Shown piece by piece: positions 20,452 through 27,738 of a stretch of 37,870 bases of DNA. The stretch's first letter is position 1; each line of letters opens with the position of its first letter. A program made the translations under genes and the position numbers. This DNA comes from Planctomycetota bacterium. GTDB lineage: Bacteria > Planctomycetota > Brocadiia > Brocadiales > Brocadiaceae. The notes below the pieces were generated by a model. The model was not told where the DNA came from. It was given only the letters and a program-made list of their open reading frames with translations, and did no database searches. Location of the stretch: assembly GCA_016188675.1 (NCBI GenBank), contig JACPHJ010000045.1, positions 1 through 37,870 on the forward strand, written 5' to 3'.

Positions 20452-23001
20452 ATGAAAACGTTAAAATGGCCAGTCAAAGATTTCATCATGCCTGAGGCTA
20501 TATCCTCCATCCGTGACGCTATCAGCAGGACAGGAGGAAACGAGGTATTCTTTGTGGGCAGACTTAATGACGATTACCAGGTAGCGGATGTCGATGTTTA
20601 TGCCATGGGGAATAAAAACGCTGTGCCTGCCATTATCAAAGAGGCAAAATATGGCGACGTTATTATCCACAATCACCCCGACGGTATCCTTGAGCCATCC
20701 GATGCAGACCTTGAAATAGCGTCATATATGGGCTCTCTGGGGGTTGGATGCTACATTGTAGACAACAATGCAGAGTATTTATACCCCGTCGTAAAGGTGC
20801 AGAAAAAGCGCACGTACGAGGGACTGAACTTCGAAGAGATTTCTGCACATTTTTTATCCGGTGGAAGTTTCGCAACACACCTGCCCCAGTATGAATTTCG
20901 AAAACCTCAGGTTGAGATGCTGAAGTCGGTAGTCAATGCCTTTAATGAAAACAAGATCTCCGTAATTGAGGCGGGAACAGGTACAGGAAAATCCCTGGCA
21001 TACCTTGTCCCCGCCGTATTCTGGAGCATAAAGAACCAGGAACGGGTAGTAGTTTCCACTCATACGATAAACCTTCAGGAACAATTAATTGAAAAGGATA
21101 TTCCTATTCTGAAGAAATGCTGCGGCCTGAATTTTAAGAGCGTACTGGTAAAAGGCAGAAATAACTATATATGCCTCAGGAAAGTTTATAATTTACGCAC
21201 CGAGGGCGGCATGTTGATTGAGGACAAGGACAGAAAGCAACTAAACGATCTGCTGGAGTGGGCTGTAAAGACACGTGACGGGAGCAAGGCAGACCTGAAT
21301 TTCGTGCCACAGGATGATGCCTGGGAGGCCATACAGTCAGAGGCCGATCAGTGTACACGATTGAAATGCCGGTTTTATGACGACTGCTTCTTTTATATTG
21401 CACGTCGAAATGCGGCCAGCGCCGATGTGCTGGTGGTAAATCATTATCTCCTGATGGCCGATTTAGTTGTGCGCAAGGAAATGAAGGGTTCCGAGGCGGT
21501 AGCCATCCTGCCGCCTTTCAGGAAAATTATCATTGACGAGGCGCACCGCCTTGAGGCCGTAGCAACGGCAAATATGGGCTACTCAATTTCAAAATTGAGG
21601 ATAATAAAACTATTGGGAAGGCTGATCAATCTAAAGGATAGTAAAAAAGGCCTTTTGCCGTATCTCAAGAATAAACTCAAAGACGTGAGCTCTCCTCACG
21701 ATAAGTCTGTCGCAACGAAGATCACCGATATAATTAATAAGGAAATTCTGGATGCAAGACAGCGTCTTTATGATACCGTCCAGGAATTTTTCGATGATAT
21801 TTCCAATACCGCCGGTAATTACGCTATTAGTGAAGGATTACAGAAAAACAAGGACGAAGAAATAAAATTGCGCGTCACTTCCAGCTTCATGTCTACTGAC
21901 CTGTGGCAGAATGTTATAGAGATTCATCTCAAGGCATTAAGCGTGGCCATTCTGAAATTCGTATCGCTCTTAAAATCATTGGTAGATGAAATCGGGGAGT
22001 TATCTAAGAACTCGCAGGACATGCTGTCCTCAATATTGATAGACATTATGTCATGTAAATTGCGTTTAAAACTGGCATCAAATGACCTCGCATCTTTTGT
22101 TACCACTGATGAAGGATCGTGTAAGTGGATGGAGGTTAAAAGGTATAGAGAGAATCCTGTTGTGAGATTTTGCGCAGCGCCTCTTTCTGTTTCAGAAGAC
22201 TTGAAGACGTGTCTATACGACAATTATAATACGATAATATTGACTTCGGCTACTTTGGCAATCAACAAGAACTTTAAATTTCTCAAAGATGATATCGGCT
22301 TGCATCAACTTCCCGATGGCCGCCTGACCGAACTAATCCTGGATTCTCCGTTTGATTTTAAAAAGCAGGTCATTATTGGCATTCCCACAGATATTTCCGA
22401 ACCTAACGAACTTGGCTATGTTTCGGCCCTTGAGGAGAACATTCTAAAGACTGTTGAAATTTCGGAAGGCCGGGCATTGATTCTTTTCACGTCTTACAAC
22501 CTTCTTGATAATCTTTATAAAAAGTTAGAACCACAAATAGCAAAACTGGGTTATACCTGCTTAAAGCAGGGCATGGATAATCGCCATAATCTCCTTGAGA
22601 CATTCAAGAAGGATAAGACTTCCGTTCTCTTTGCTACGGATAGTTTCTGGGAAGGGATTGACGTCAAGGGGGACGCACTGGAATGTGTTATTCTGACCCG
22701 GTTACCATTCAAAGTGCCCACAGAACCTATAATAGAAGCGCGGACTGAGGCTATTGAGAGGGCTGGTGGCGATGCCTTTTATAATTATTCAGTTCCTATG
22801 GCTGTGATAAAATTCAAACAGGGCTTTGGAAGGCTCATTCGCAGCCGTGACGACAGGGGCGTAGTGATTATCTTCGACAGTCGGGTGGCAACCAAGAGGT
22901 ACGGCCAAATTTTTCTCCAGTCGCTTCCGGATGCACGATGTATTAAGAATAAGAAAGAAGTTGTTTTTCAAGAAATAAGCCAGTTTTTGGCAAAAATGTA
23001 G
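20452..23001 (+). CDS. DinG-family helicase with N-terminal JAMM (JAB) domain
   Basis: An 849-residue protein. Residues about 10-115 form a JAB/RadC-type domain with a complete JAMM zinc motif: E31, then H73-N-H75-P and S83-x-x-D86. Then comes an XPD/DinG-type superfamily 2 helicase: Walker A AGTGTGKS (174-181), four Cys for a 4Fe-4S cluster (C241, C301, C306, C312), DEAH (362-365), and C-terminal motifs DSFWEGIDVKG and FKQGFGRLIRS. It should unwind DNA 5' to 3', with the JAMM part acting as a peptidase or a binding module. The fusion differs from E. coli DinG, which lacks the JAMM part. Full length and intact. Confidence 0.88.
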   Translation: MKTLKWPVKDFIMPEAISSIRDAISRTGGNEVFFVGRLNDDYQVADVDVYAMGNKNAVPAIIKEAKYGDVIIHNHPDGILEPSDADLEIASYMGSLGVGCYIVDNNAEYLYPVVKVQKKRTYEGLNFEEISAHFLSGGSFATHLPQYEFRKPQVEMLKSVVNAFNENKISVIEAGTGTGKSLAYLVPAVFWSIKNQERVVVSTHTINLQEQLIEKDIPILKKCCGLNFKSVLVKGRNNYICLRKVYNLRTEGGMLIEDKDRKQLNDLLEWAVKTRDGSKADLNFVPQDDAWEAIQSEADQCTRLKCRFYDDCFFYIARRNAASADVLVVNHYLLMADLVVRKEMKGSEAVAILPPFRKIIIDEAHRLEAVATANMGYSISKLRIIKLLGRLINLKDSKKGLLPYLKNKLKDVSSPHDKSVATKITDIINKEILDARQRLYDTVQEFFDDISNTAGNYAISEGLQKNKDEEIKLRVTSSFMSTDLWQNVIEIHLKALSVAILKFVSLLKSLVDEIGELSKNSQDMLSSILIDIMSCKLRLKLASNDLASFVTTDEGSCKWMEVKRYRENPVVRFCAAPLSVSEDLKTCLYDNYNTIILTSATLAINKNFKFLKDDIGLHQLPDGRLTELILDSPFDFKKQVIIGIPTDISEPNELGYVSALEENILKTVEISEGRALILFTSYNLLDNLYKKLEPQIAKLGYTCLKQGMDNRHNLLETFKKDKTSVLFATDSFWEGIDVKGDALECVILTRLPFKVPTEPIIEARTEAIERAGGDAFYNYSVPMAVIKFKQGFGRLIRSRDDRGVVIIFDSRVATKRYGQIFLQSLPDARCIKNKKEVVFQEISQFLAKM

Positions 23002-23385
23002 CGCCGATACTTTCCCCGATCACGTCTAGGACAGGCGTGGTTGGCCAATGACGGGGGATAGACCACCCGCACAGGGAGGCGGGTTTCAGGGTGGCATGAA
23101 CAATTCCACAAATTAGGTTTGGTTGTAAAAGACAAAAACCCAACGACTTTTTTACCCACCCCTTAAATCTCCTCCCAAGAGGGGACTCTTCAAATTCCCC
23201 TCTTGAGAGGGGTAGGGGGGTGTTTGTTAATTGCTTAACTAAAAACTTTGAAATTCCTATACATCATGATAAGGAAACCCACCCCTATAGTCCCCTCACA
23301 GGAGGGGGACTACACAATTCCCCTCTCGGGAGGGGTTAGGGGTGGGTTTCCAACGAATAAATTTAGATAGAGGAGGTAATAGGCC
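22999..23385. repeat. Repeat-filled gap: degenerate MITE relative and two GC-rich elements
   Basis: No gene in this 385-bp gap. The first part (22999-23095) has TAGCGCCGAT, a GATCACG..CGTGG segment, and GGGGGATAGACCACCCGC, which match the interior of the MITE at 11941-12095. At 23155-23223 lies a CCCACCCCTTAAATCTCCTC unit with inverted CCCCTCTTGAGAGGGG. At 23273-23351 is a 79-bp element with perfect 15-bp inverted ends, GGAAACCCACCCCTA and TAGGGGTGGGTTTCC. The ribosome site AGGAGG for the next gene lies just after. Confidence 0.75.
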
Positions 23386-24279
23386 ATGAAGATTTTTTTG
23401 ACAGGCAGTACGGGCTTCGTTGGAAAACATATACTCCGGGATTTACTCGAAAATAATTATCAGGTCAGATGTCTCGTCCGAATTGGTTCCGAACAAAAGA
23501 TTTCACCTTACAAAGATATTGAAATCGTACACGGCGATGTTACTGATGCAAGTAGTTTAGAAGGTAAACTAGAAGGATGTGACGCCGTAATTAACCTCGT
23601 TGGCATTATCAGGGAGTTTCCCGGAAAGGGAATCACCTTTGAGAAGCTGCATTACGAGGGGACTGCAAATCTCGTCAGGGCAGCCCGGTCGCAGAGGGTA
23701 ATGCGGTTCATACAGATGAGTGCGTTAGGGGCGCGACCTGATGGCAAGACCCAATACCAGCAAACCAAGTATCGTGCAGAAGAATGCGTAAGGACAAGCG
23801 GTCTTGATTACACGATCTTTCGTCCGTCAATTATATTTGGGCCGGGAGATAAATTTGTCAATCTGTTTGCCAATATGCTCAAGACACAGCAATTTGTGCC
23901 GATTGTGGGTAATGGAAGGTATCAGATGCAGCCTGTGGCAGTGGAAAACGTCTCAATGGGCTTTACAAAATCGATTGAACGAAAAGATGCCGTCGGAAAA
24001 ACTTTTGATGTCGGAGGGCCGGAAAGGATTGAATTCAATCAAATCATTGATACTATTGGCGAGGTCATCTGCGCACCGCCTTACAAGATTCACATCCCTG
24101 TATTCATCATGAGTACCATGGCAGAGATGTTAGACTGGATGTCATCCTTCCCCATTACGAAGGATCAAATTACGATGCTTCTGGAAGGGAATGTTTGTGA
24201 CGAGAAGCCTTTTTTTAAACACTTTGATATCACACCCATTGGTTTTAAAGAAGGGATATCCCAATACCTTTTAGTCTAA
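23386..24279 (+). CDS. NDUFA9-like NAD(P)-binding protein (atypical SDR)
   Basis: A 297-residue atypical short-chain dehydrogenase. It starts with MKIFLTGSTGFVGKHILRDL, the TGxxGxxG dinucleotide motif, then NLVGIIREFPGKGITFEKLH and a family-typical YQQTKYRAEECVR with the Y..K pair. IFRPSIIFGPGDKFVNLFA matches the complex-I NDUFA9 / NAD(P)H-binding group. Bacterial members are often annotated as complex I-associated or sugar epimerase-like; the substrate is unknown. AGGAGG lies 9 nt before the ATG. No partner gene in the same operon. Confidence 0.85.
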   Translation: MKIFLTGSTGFVGKHILRDLLENNYQVRCLVRIGSEQKISPYKDIEIVHGDVTDASSLEGKLEGCDAVINLVGIIREFPGKGITFEKLHYEGTANLVRAARSQRVMRFIQMSALGARPDGKTQYQQTKYRAEECVRTSGLDYTIFRPSIIFGPGDKFVNLFANMLKTQQFVPIVGNGRYQMQPVAVENVSMGFTKSIERKDAVGKTFDVGGPERIEFNQIIDTIGEVICAPPYKIHIPVFIMSTMAEMLDWMSSFPITKDQITMLLEGNVCDEKPFFKHFDITPIGFKEGISQYLLV

Positions 24280-24331
24280 AATCTAGTCTCTTACAAAAAA
24301 TATTTTGACATTTTCAGCAAAAATATTTTAA

Positions 24332-24359
24332 GTAGTGACAAGGCGCGCCTTGCCACTAC
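24332..24359. repeat. 28-bp palindromic repeat, copy 2
   Basis: GTAGTGACAAGGCG / CGCCTTGCCACTAC, a palindrome with one mismatch, essentially identical to the copy at 823-850. It lies between two convergent genes (ends at 24279 and 24423), a good place for a bidirectional terminator hairpin. Confidence 0.82.
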
Positions 24360-24422
24360 GGTTTTTTCCGACTCGTTCTGGCCAGGAATTTCAATAAAAT
24401 TTGGCTGAGTTCTGCTTTACCT

Positions 24423-25004
24423 TTATTCTTTTATACAAACCACAGCGCAGGAAACCTTCTTTGCCCAAATACTGCCGGGATAACGCTCGATTATCTTTTT
24501 CCACTCGGCTACCTCGTCAATCACATCATGCGTTAACTGGTATGCGATAACACCGGCCCAATACTGCGCCTCAGGGGCAATATCGCTCTTTGGATATTTC
24601 TCTACCACCAACCTCATCTGTGCGTGGGCGGTTGTAATGTCCTGTTTTTCCAGGGCCATCTTGCCTAAACCAAATTCCAGTTGCGGGATGAATTCGTCGT
24701 GGGGAAGAAAACCATTGAAACGATAATACTCTGTTCCGGTGGAATCCAAAATAATGATCGTTGGCGCCCATAATATCCGGTATTTACTCTTAACCTCCGG
24801 GTTTGTTTGTGCGTTAAATCTTACAGGAATAAAATTTTTGCCGATGTAGTCAACCACCCCCTGATTAGGATACGTCACGGTATCCATGGATTCACAGCTT
24901 GTTCAGGCGATCAGGTAAAAATCCACGAGGACGGGCTTCCCCGACGCTTTTGCCTTAGCAATCGCATCTTCAACGGTTTTTTCCCATACAATAACGGGTT
25001 CCAT
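24423..25004 (-). CDS. Thioredoxin-fold protein with in-frame UGA (probable selenoprotein), cytoplasmic paralog
   Basis: Read from ATG at 25004 (AAGGAG 7 nt upstream) to the stop at 24423, this is a 193-residue thioredoxin-fold protein with one in-frame TGA at 24903-24905, codon 34. The local sequence is GKPVLVDFYLIA-TGA-TSCESMDTVTYP, so the TGA stands where thioredoxins have the first Cys of CxxC, giving U34-T-S-C37. WAPTI supplies the cis-Pro loop. The C-terminal part (ALEKQDITTAHAQMRLVVEKYPKS) looks TPR-like. No signal peptide. A conventional annotation would start at the internal Met (24887) and lose the active site. It follows the exported paralog by 50 bp and is probably in the same operon. 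Sec insertion is inferred, not proven. Confidence 0.82.
24868..24885 (-). promoter_or_regulatory. SECIS-like hairpin after UGA, downstream paralog
   Basis: On the minus strand GGATAC-CGTGAC-GTATCC forms a perfect 6-bp stem with a 6-nt loop containing GU. It begins 17 nt after the UGA at 24903-24905, near the place where bacterial SECIS elements sit. Compared with the upstream paralog, stem position 3 changes from G-C to A-U with pairing kept. Confidence 0.72.
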
Positions 25005-25054
25005 AACAGTTCTCCTTGTTCTCTAAATCAGAAGAGGTAAACACCAAACAAAAA

Positions 25055-25705
25055 TCAATCCTTTACAAAGGACACTTTTAACGCCCATATGCTGTTGGGG
25101 TACTCTTTCCTGAGCTTCTTCCATGCACTAAGCAATACCTCTACGTTATGTGCCGCCTTGTATTCCGAGACACCAACCCAATACTGTGCCTCCGGAGCGA
25201 TATTGCTTTTGGGATATTTTTCAACTACCGATTTCAGTTGAATGCTTGCAATCTTATAATCCTGCTTTTCCAACGCCATCATACCCAATCCGAATTCCAG
25301 TTGTGGAAGGAATTCATCAGGTGGTAGAAAACCATTAAAGCGATAATATTCAGTACCGTTGGAATCGAGAACAAGGATAGTCGGCGTCCAGAATACCCGA
25401 CATTTGCTAACAATTTCTGAATTGGTTTGTACGTTGATTTGCAGGGGGATGAAATTTTTGCTTATGTAATCGGCTACGGTAGCATTAGGGTACGTCACGG
25501 TACCCAGGGTTTTGCAGCCTGTTCAGGTGGGTATGAAGAAATCCAGCATAACGGGCTTTCCCGCCGCCTTTGACTTGGCAAGTGCATCATCGAGGGTTTT
25601 TTCCCAGACAAAGGTTGGCGGTGTACCTTTATTGTCTGCGATAACTGCACCGGCAATAGGTACTATTGCCAATGCTGCAAGAAAGGACAGGATATATCTT
25701 ACCAT
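25055..25705 (-). CDS. Exported thioredoxin-fold protein with in-frame UGA (probable selenoprotein)
   Basis: Read from ATG at 25705 (AAGGAGG upstream) to the stop at 25055, this is a 216-residue protein with one in-frame TGA at 25523-25525, codon 61. MVRYILSFLAALAIVPIAGA is a signal peptide, so the product should act outside the cytoplasm. The active site reads GKPVMLDFFIPT-TGA-TGCKTLGTVTYP, giving U61-T-G-C64 in place of CxxC. WTPTI is the cis-Pro loop. The C-terminal half has the same TPR-like helices (MALEKQDYKIASIQLKSVVE) as the downstream paralog. Reading frame, signal peptide and fold continue smoothly across the TGA. Without Sec the gene would look like two unrelated fragments. Confidence 0.84.
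25488..25505 (-). promoter_or_regulatory. SECIS-like hairpin after UGA, upstream paralog
   Basis: On the minus strand GGGTAC-CGTGAC-GTACCC forms a perfect 6-bp stem with the loop CGTGAC, starting 17 nt after the UGA at 25523-25525. Distance, stem length and loop are identical to the other paralog. The GU within the loop fits the known SelB-binding feature of bacterial SECIS. Confidence 0.74.
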
Positions 25706-25762
25706 GGTCTTCCTCCTTTTCTTGAAAAGGTATGACTGGATGAATAAAGAAACATGCTGCTA

Positions 25763-25793
25763 ACTCTATAGCAAAATATTTTTATAGAGTCAA
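25763..25793 (-). promoter_or_regulatory. Sigma70-like promoter with overlapping dyad
   Basis: On the minus strand: -35 TTGACT (25788-25793), a 17-bp spacer, -10 TATAGA (25765-25770), about 60 bp before the exported selenoprotein-like gene. A perfect 8-bp inverted repeat, ACTCTATA (25763-25770) and TATAGAGT (25783-25790), covers the -10 and part of the -35, so a repressor could bind here. Confidence 0.6.
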
Positions 25794-26198
25794 TAAAAAT
25801 AAGGAATTTTGGGACACAAGGAAATTAAGACAATTAAAGGAAGGCAGTTAATAGAGTGCGAAACCCTTGTATTTATTGGTGGAGCTGAGGGGATTCGACC
25901 CCTGACCTTTTGAATGCCATTCGTAAAATGGGTATTTTTAACATTTTTCATAACTGACTGAACCTGTGTCTGTTATGACCGCAATTACTTATACATCAAT
26001 AGGTTACTACATATTTTAAATTCTGCCAATTCCGCTAGTTTACTTTGGATTACGCTGAAGTTGACTACAATTTGACTACATTAGAAGATGGTTTTCAGAA
26101 GTTAAAATTTAATCTTATTCTTATTGCTTCAAAACTACATTTGATTGCAGAATTGATAATATTTATTTAAGGATTCTTGTTTAACCAGTTCTCTACCT
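25794..26198. other. Gene-free AT-rich stretch beside the CRISPR locus
   Basis: No supported gene. It holds the tRNA-Ala 3' fragment (25877-25925) and, at 26061-26080, a tandem TTGACTACAA-TTTGACTACA. The latter resembles sequence often seen near tyrosine-integrase attachment sites. No integrase frame is visible. Confidence 0.45.
25877..25925 (-). repeat. tRNA-Ala 3'-end fragment (possible att remnant)
   Basis: On the minus strand the sequence runs GGCATTCAAAAGGTCAGGGG, then TCGAATCCCCTCAGCTCCACCA, i.e. anticodon GGC through the T arm and acceptor to CCA of a tRNA-Ala. The T arm lacks one base (GGGGTCGAATCCCC instead of GGGGTTCGAATCCCC). No 5' half is found upstream on that strand. It therefore cannot be a working tRNA and looks like the tRNA 3' end left by integration of an element. 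Confidence 0.68.
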
Positions 26199-26273
26199 TT
26201 AAACCTTCAATCCTTTCAAAATGTCCTGCATTTCCTTTAAAATCTCTTCTTCAAATATTGTTTTAGCCTTCAT
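26199..26273 (-). pseudogene. Short antitoxin-like remnant
   Basis: ATG at 26273 with a strong AGGAGG site opens a 24-codon frame, MKAKTIFEEEILKEMQDILK and then GLKV. It resembles the first helix of small DUF2281-like antitoxins but stops early. Either a decayed antitoxin gene or a very small peptide; no toxin follows. It lies just before the CRISPR array. Confidence 0.45.
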
Positions 26274-26316
26274 GGTAAACCTCCTGTTAAATTTAAGCTT
26301 TCAATCCTTATTTTAA

Positions 26317-26926
26317 GTCGCAATCCCTTATTCATCAGGTCAATGATTCCCACGTTATTGTTGCATTGATAATATCTGTTTTTGTTTTCATAAAGTGTCG
26401 CAATCCCTTATTCATCAGGTCAATGATTCCCACGCAATCATGATTCTACAGGAGTTTGGAGAAGAAGAAGTCGCAATCCCTTCTACATCAGGTCAATGAT
26501 TCCCACCCGACCAGGTAAACCGTTCACAGAGAAAAGGACCGTGCTTGGCGCATTGCGTCGCAATCCCTTATTCATCAGGTCAATTATTCACACATCAAAA
26601 AAGCGGAACTGCAGGCGGTATCAGTCTTCCGTCGTCGCAATCCCTTATTCATCAGGCCATTCTCAGATACCAGATGCCAGTTTCCAGATTTCAGAAAATC
26701 GAATGCCTAAATTTCCCCTGTCATCTGGCCACTGGTCTCTGTTCCCTGCGATCAATCCCTTATTCATCAGGTCAATGATTCCCACGCAAAGCATTATGTT
26801 CGTCCACGAAAACTGGCTTAAAACGTCGCAATCCCTTCTACATCAGGTCAATGATTCACACATTCAACCGGCCGACAAATTTTACGTTATTTATCCGAAA
26901 GAGTCGCAATCCCTTATTCATCAGGT
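26317..26926. CRISPR. CRISPR array, 8 repeats, degenerate in the right half
   Basis: The 37-nt repeat starts GTCGCAATCCCTTATTCATC and ends AATGATTCCCAC. Copies: 26317-26353, 26397-26433, 26470-26506, 26557-26593, a truncated one from 26634 to about 26656, 26750-26785 with a damaged 5' end, 26825-26861, and a truncated one at 26903-26926. Spacers are 36-50 nt, except a 93-nt gap between repeats five and six. Repeats three and seven share TTCTACATC instead of TTATTCATC; repeats four and seven end in TTCACAC. The intact left end and decayed right end suggest the leader is on the left. The cas genes run on the minus strand, and the reverse-strand repeat would end in ATTGCGAC, a plausible crRNA handle, so direction is unsettled. 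Long frames crossing this region are artefacts. Confidence 0.93.
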
Positions 26927-27034
26927 CGGCCCGAATGGAGATAAAGATAAAGTGAAGGTGAGAAGGTAATTACTAATGGCTTTATTTTCTTTTATTTCTC
27001 CCTTTATCCCACACTCCGCTGTTGTCCGATAAAG

Positions 27035-27535
27035 TTATTTTTTCCCATGTGGAAATGTCGATAAGATTGTAAAAACATCATTAACAAGTCTTAAGGGTGT
27101 ATTACACATTGAATTATAAGAGTATTTGCATATTTCTTCTAAATCCTTTTCATCAATTGCTTTAGGAGCCGCGTATATTATAATTGGTATTTGTTTGCTT
27201 TTTGCAGCTGATAATATATTTTGAAATCCATCCATTCCTTTTGAATATCCAACAATAATTAGACCGTGATTTTTTATGCGATCCGTATTTCTGGGGTTGT
27301 CGGTAGGGTCTTCTGGAACATTAAAAAACTTGCTATCTCTTAAAAGTTTTGTTTCGAGCTCCATACTCTGATCTTGTGATTTAAAGATCATTATGGGTCT
27401 TTTTCTGTTTTTAAACAATCTTCTTTCCTTGAGAAAGAAAAACTTGAAAAAACAGAAATACAGGATCGCATTGGATATTAAAATCCAGATTATAGTATAC
27501 ACGTCAAACGCTGCGGTTAAATTATTAAAATTCAT
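27035..27535 (-). CDS. Membrane-anchored protein of unknown function in the CRISPR locus
   Basis: A 166-residue protein between the array and the effector operon. One strong membrane helix lies near the N terminus (YTIIWILISNAILYFCFFKF, about residues 13-32), then a basic stretch (KERRLFKNRKR) that would face the cytoplasm. The soluble part has a Rossmann-like strand-helix-strand pattern (RPIMIFKS, then HGLIIVGYSKGMDGFQNILS and AAKSKQIPIIIYAAP) and a C-terminal SYNSMCNTPLRLVNDVFTIL motif. It could be a TIR-like or ligand-sensing domain, but I do not recognise the family. As the only non-core gene of the locus, it is a candidate ancillary effector for Cas10-made cyclic oligoadenylate. That role is inference. 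Confidence 0.65.
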   Translation of the reverse strand: MNFNNLTAAFDVYTIIWILISNAILYFCFFKFFFLKERRLFKNRKRPIMIFKSQDQSMELETKLLRDSKFFNVPEDPTDNPRNTDRIKNHGLIIVGYSKGMDGFQNILSAAKSKQIPIIIYAAPKAIDEKDLEEICKYSYNSMCNTPLRLVNDVFTILSTFPHGKK

Positions 27536-27579
27536 GTTTGTTTGTCCCTTTATAAAAGAATATTACTGCAATTTATTGA

Positions 27580-27738
27580 TCACTCCGCCTTAATCTCACT
27601 CCACCCAAGTGGTGTTCCATCTTCAGTCAATCTTCTTGATTGCTTTCTCTGCCTGTCTGTTTTTATGTGGTTTATTATTAATCCATTAAATTTTGTACCA
27701 CAACCAAAACAGAACCCAAAAGTATTTTCAGGTATGCC
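27580..27738 (-). pseudogene. In-frame coding-like tail after the RAMP gene stop
   Basis: Directly after the TAA of the upstream RAMP gene, the same frame stays open for 52 codons: GIPENTFGFCFGCGTKFNGL, IINHIKTDRQRKQSRRLTED, then GTPLGWSEIKAE and TGA. It looks like real protein (a CFGC pair, good codon use) but has no ATG or GTG start. Options are a nonsense mutation that split a longer RAMP protein, a decayed separate zinc-finger-like gene, or chance. Confidence 0.42.

Noticed and set aside
24423..24887. Thioredoxin-like gene starting at an internal Met after the TGA
   Set aside because: This start removes the active site and the first strand; the frame clearly continues upstream through the TGA to a good ribosome site at 25004.
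24903..25525. Reading both TGA codons as pseudogene lesions
   Set aside because: Both paralogs have TGA at the same active-site position, no other lesion, and a matching hairpin after it.
24423..25705. Whole-genome recoding of UGA as Trp
   Set aside because: Other genes here use TGG for Trp and TGA as a normal stop, and the position calls for Cys/Sec rather than Trp.
25877..25925. Working tRNA gene
   Set aside because: Only the 3' half is present and the T arm lacks a base.
26496..26969. Long frame across the CRISPR array (157 codons)
   Set aside because: It translates the repeats (QSLIHQV, NPLFIRS) and spacers; an artefact of the array.
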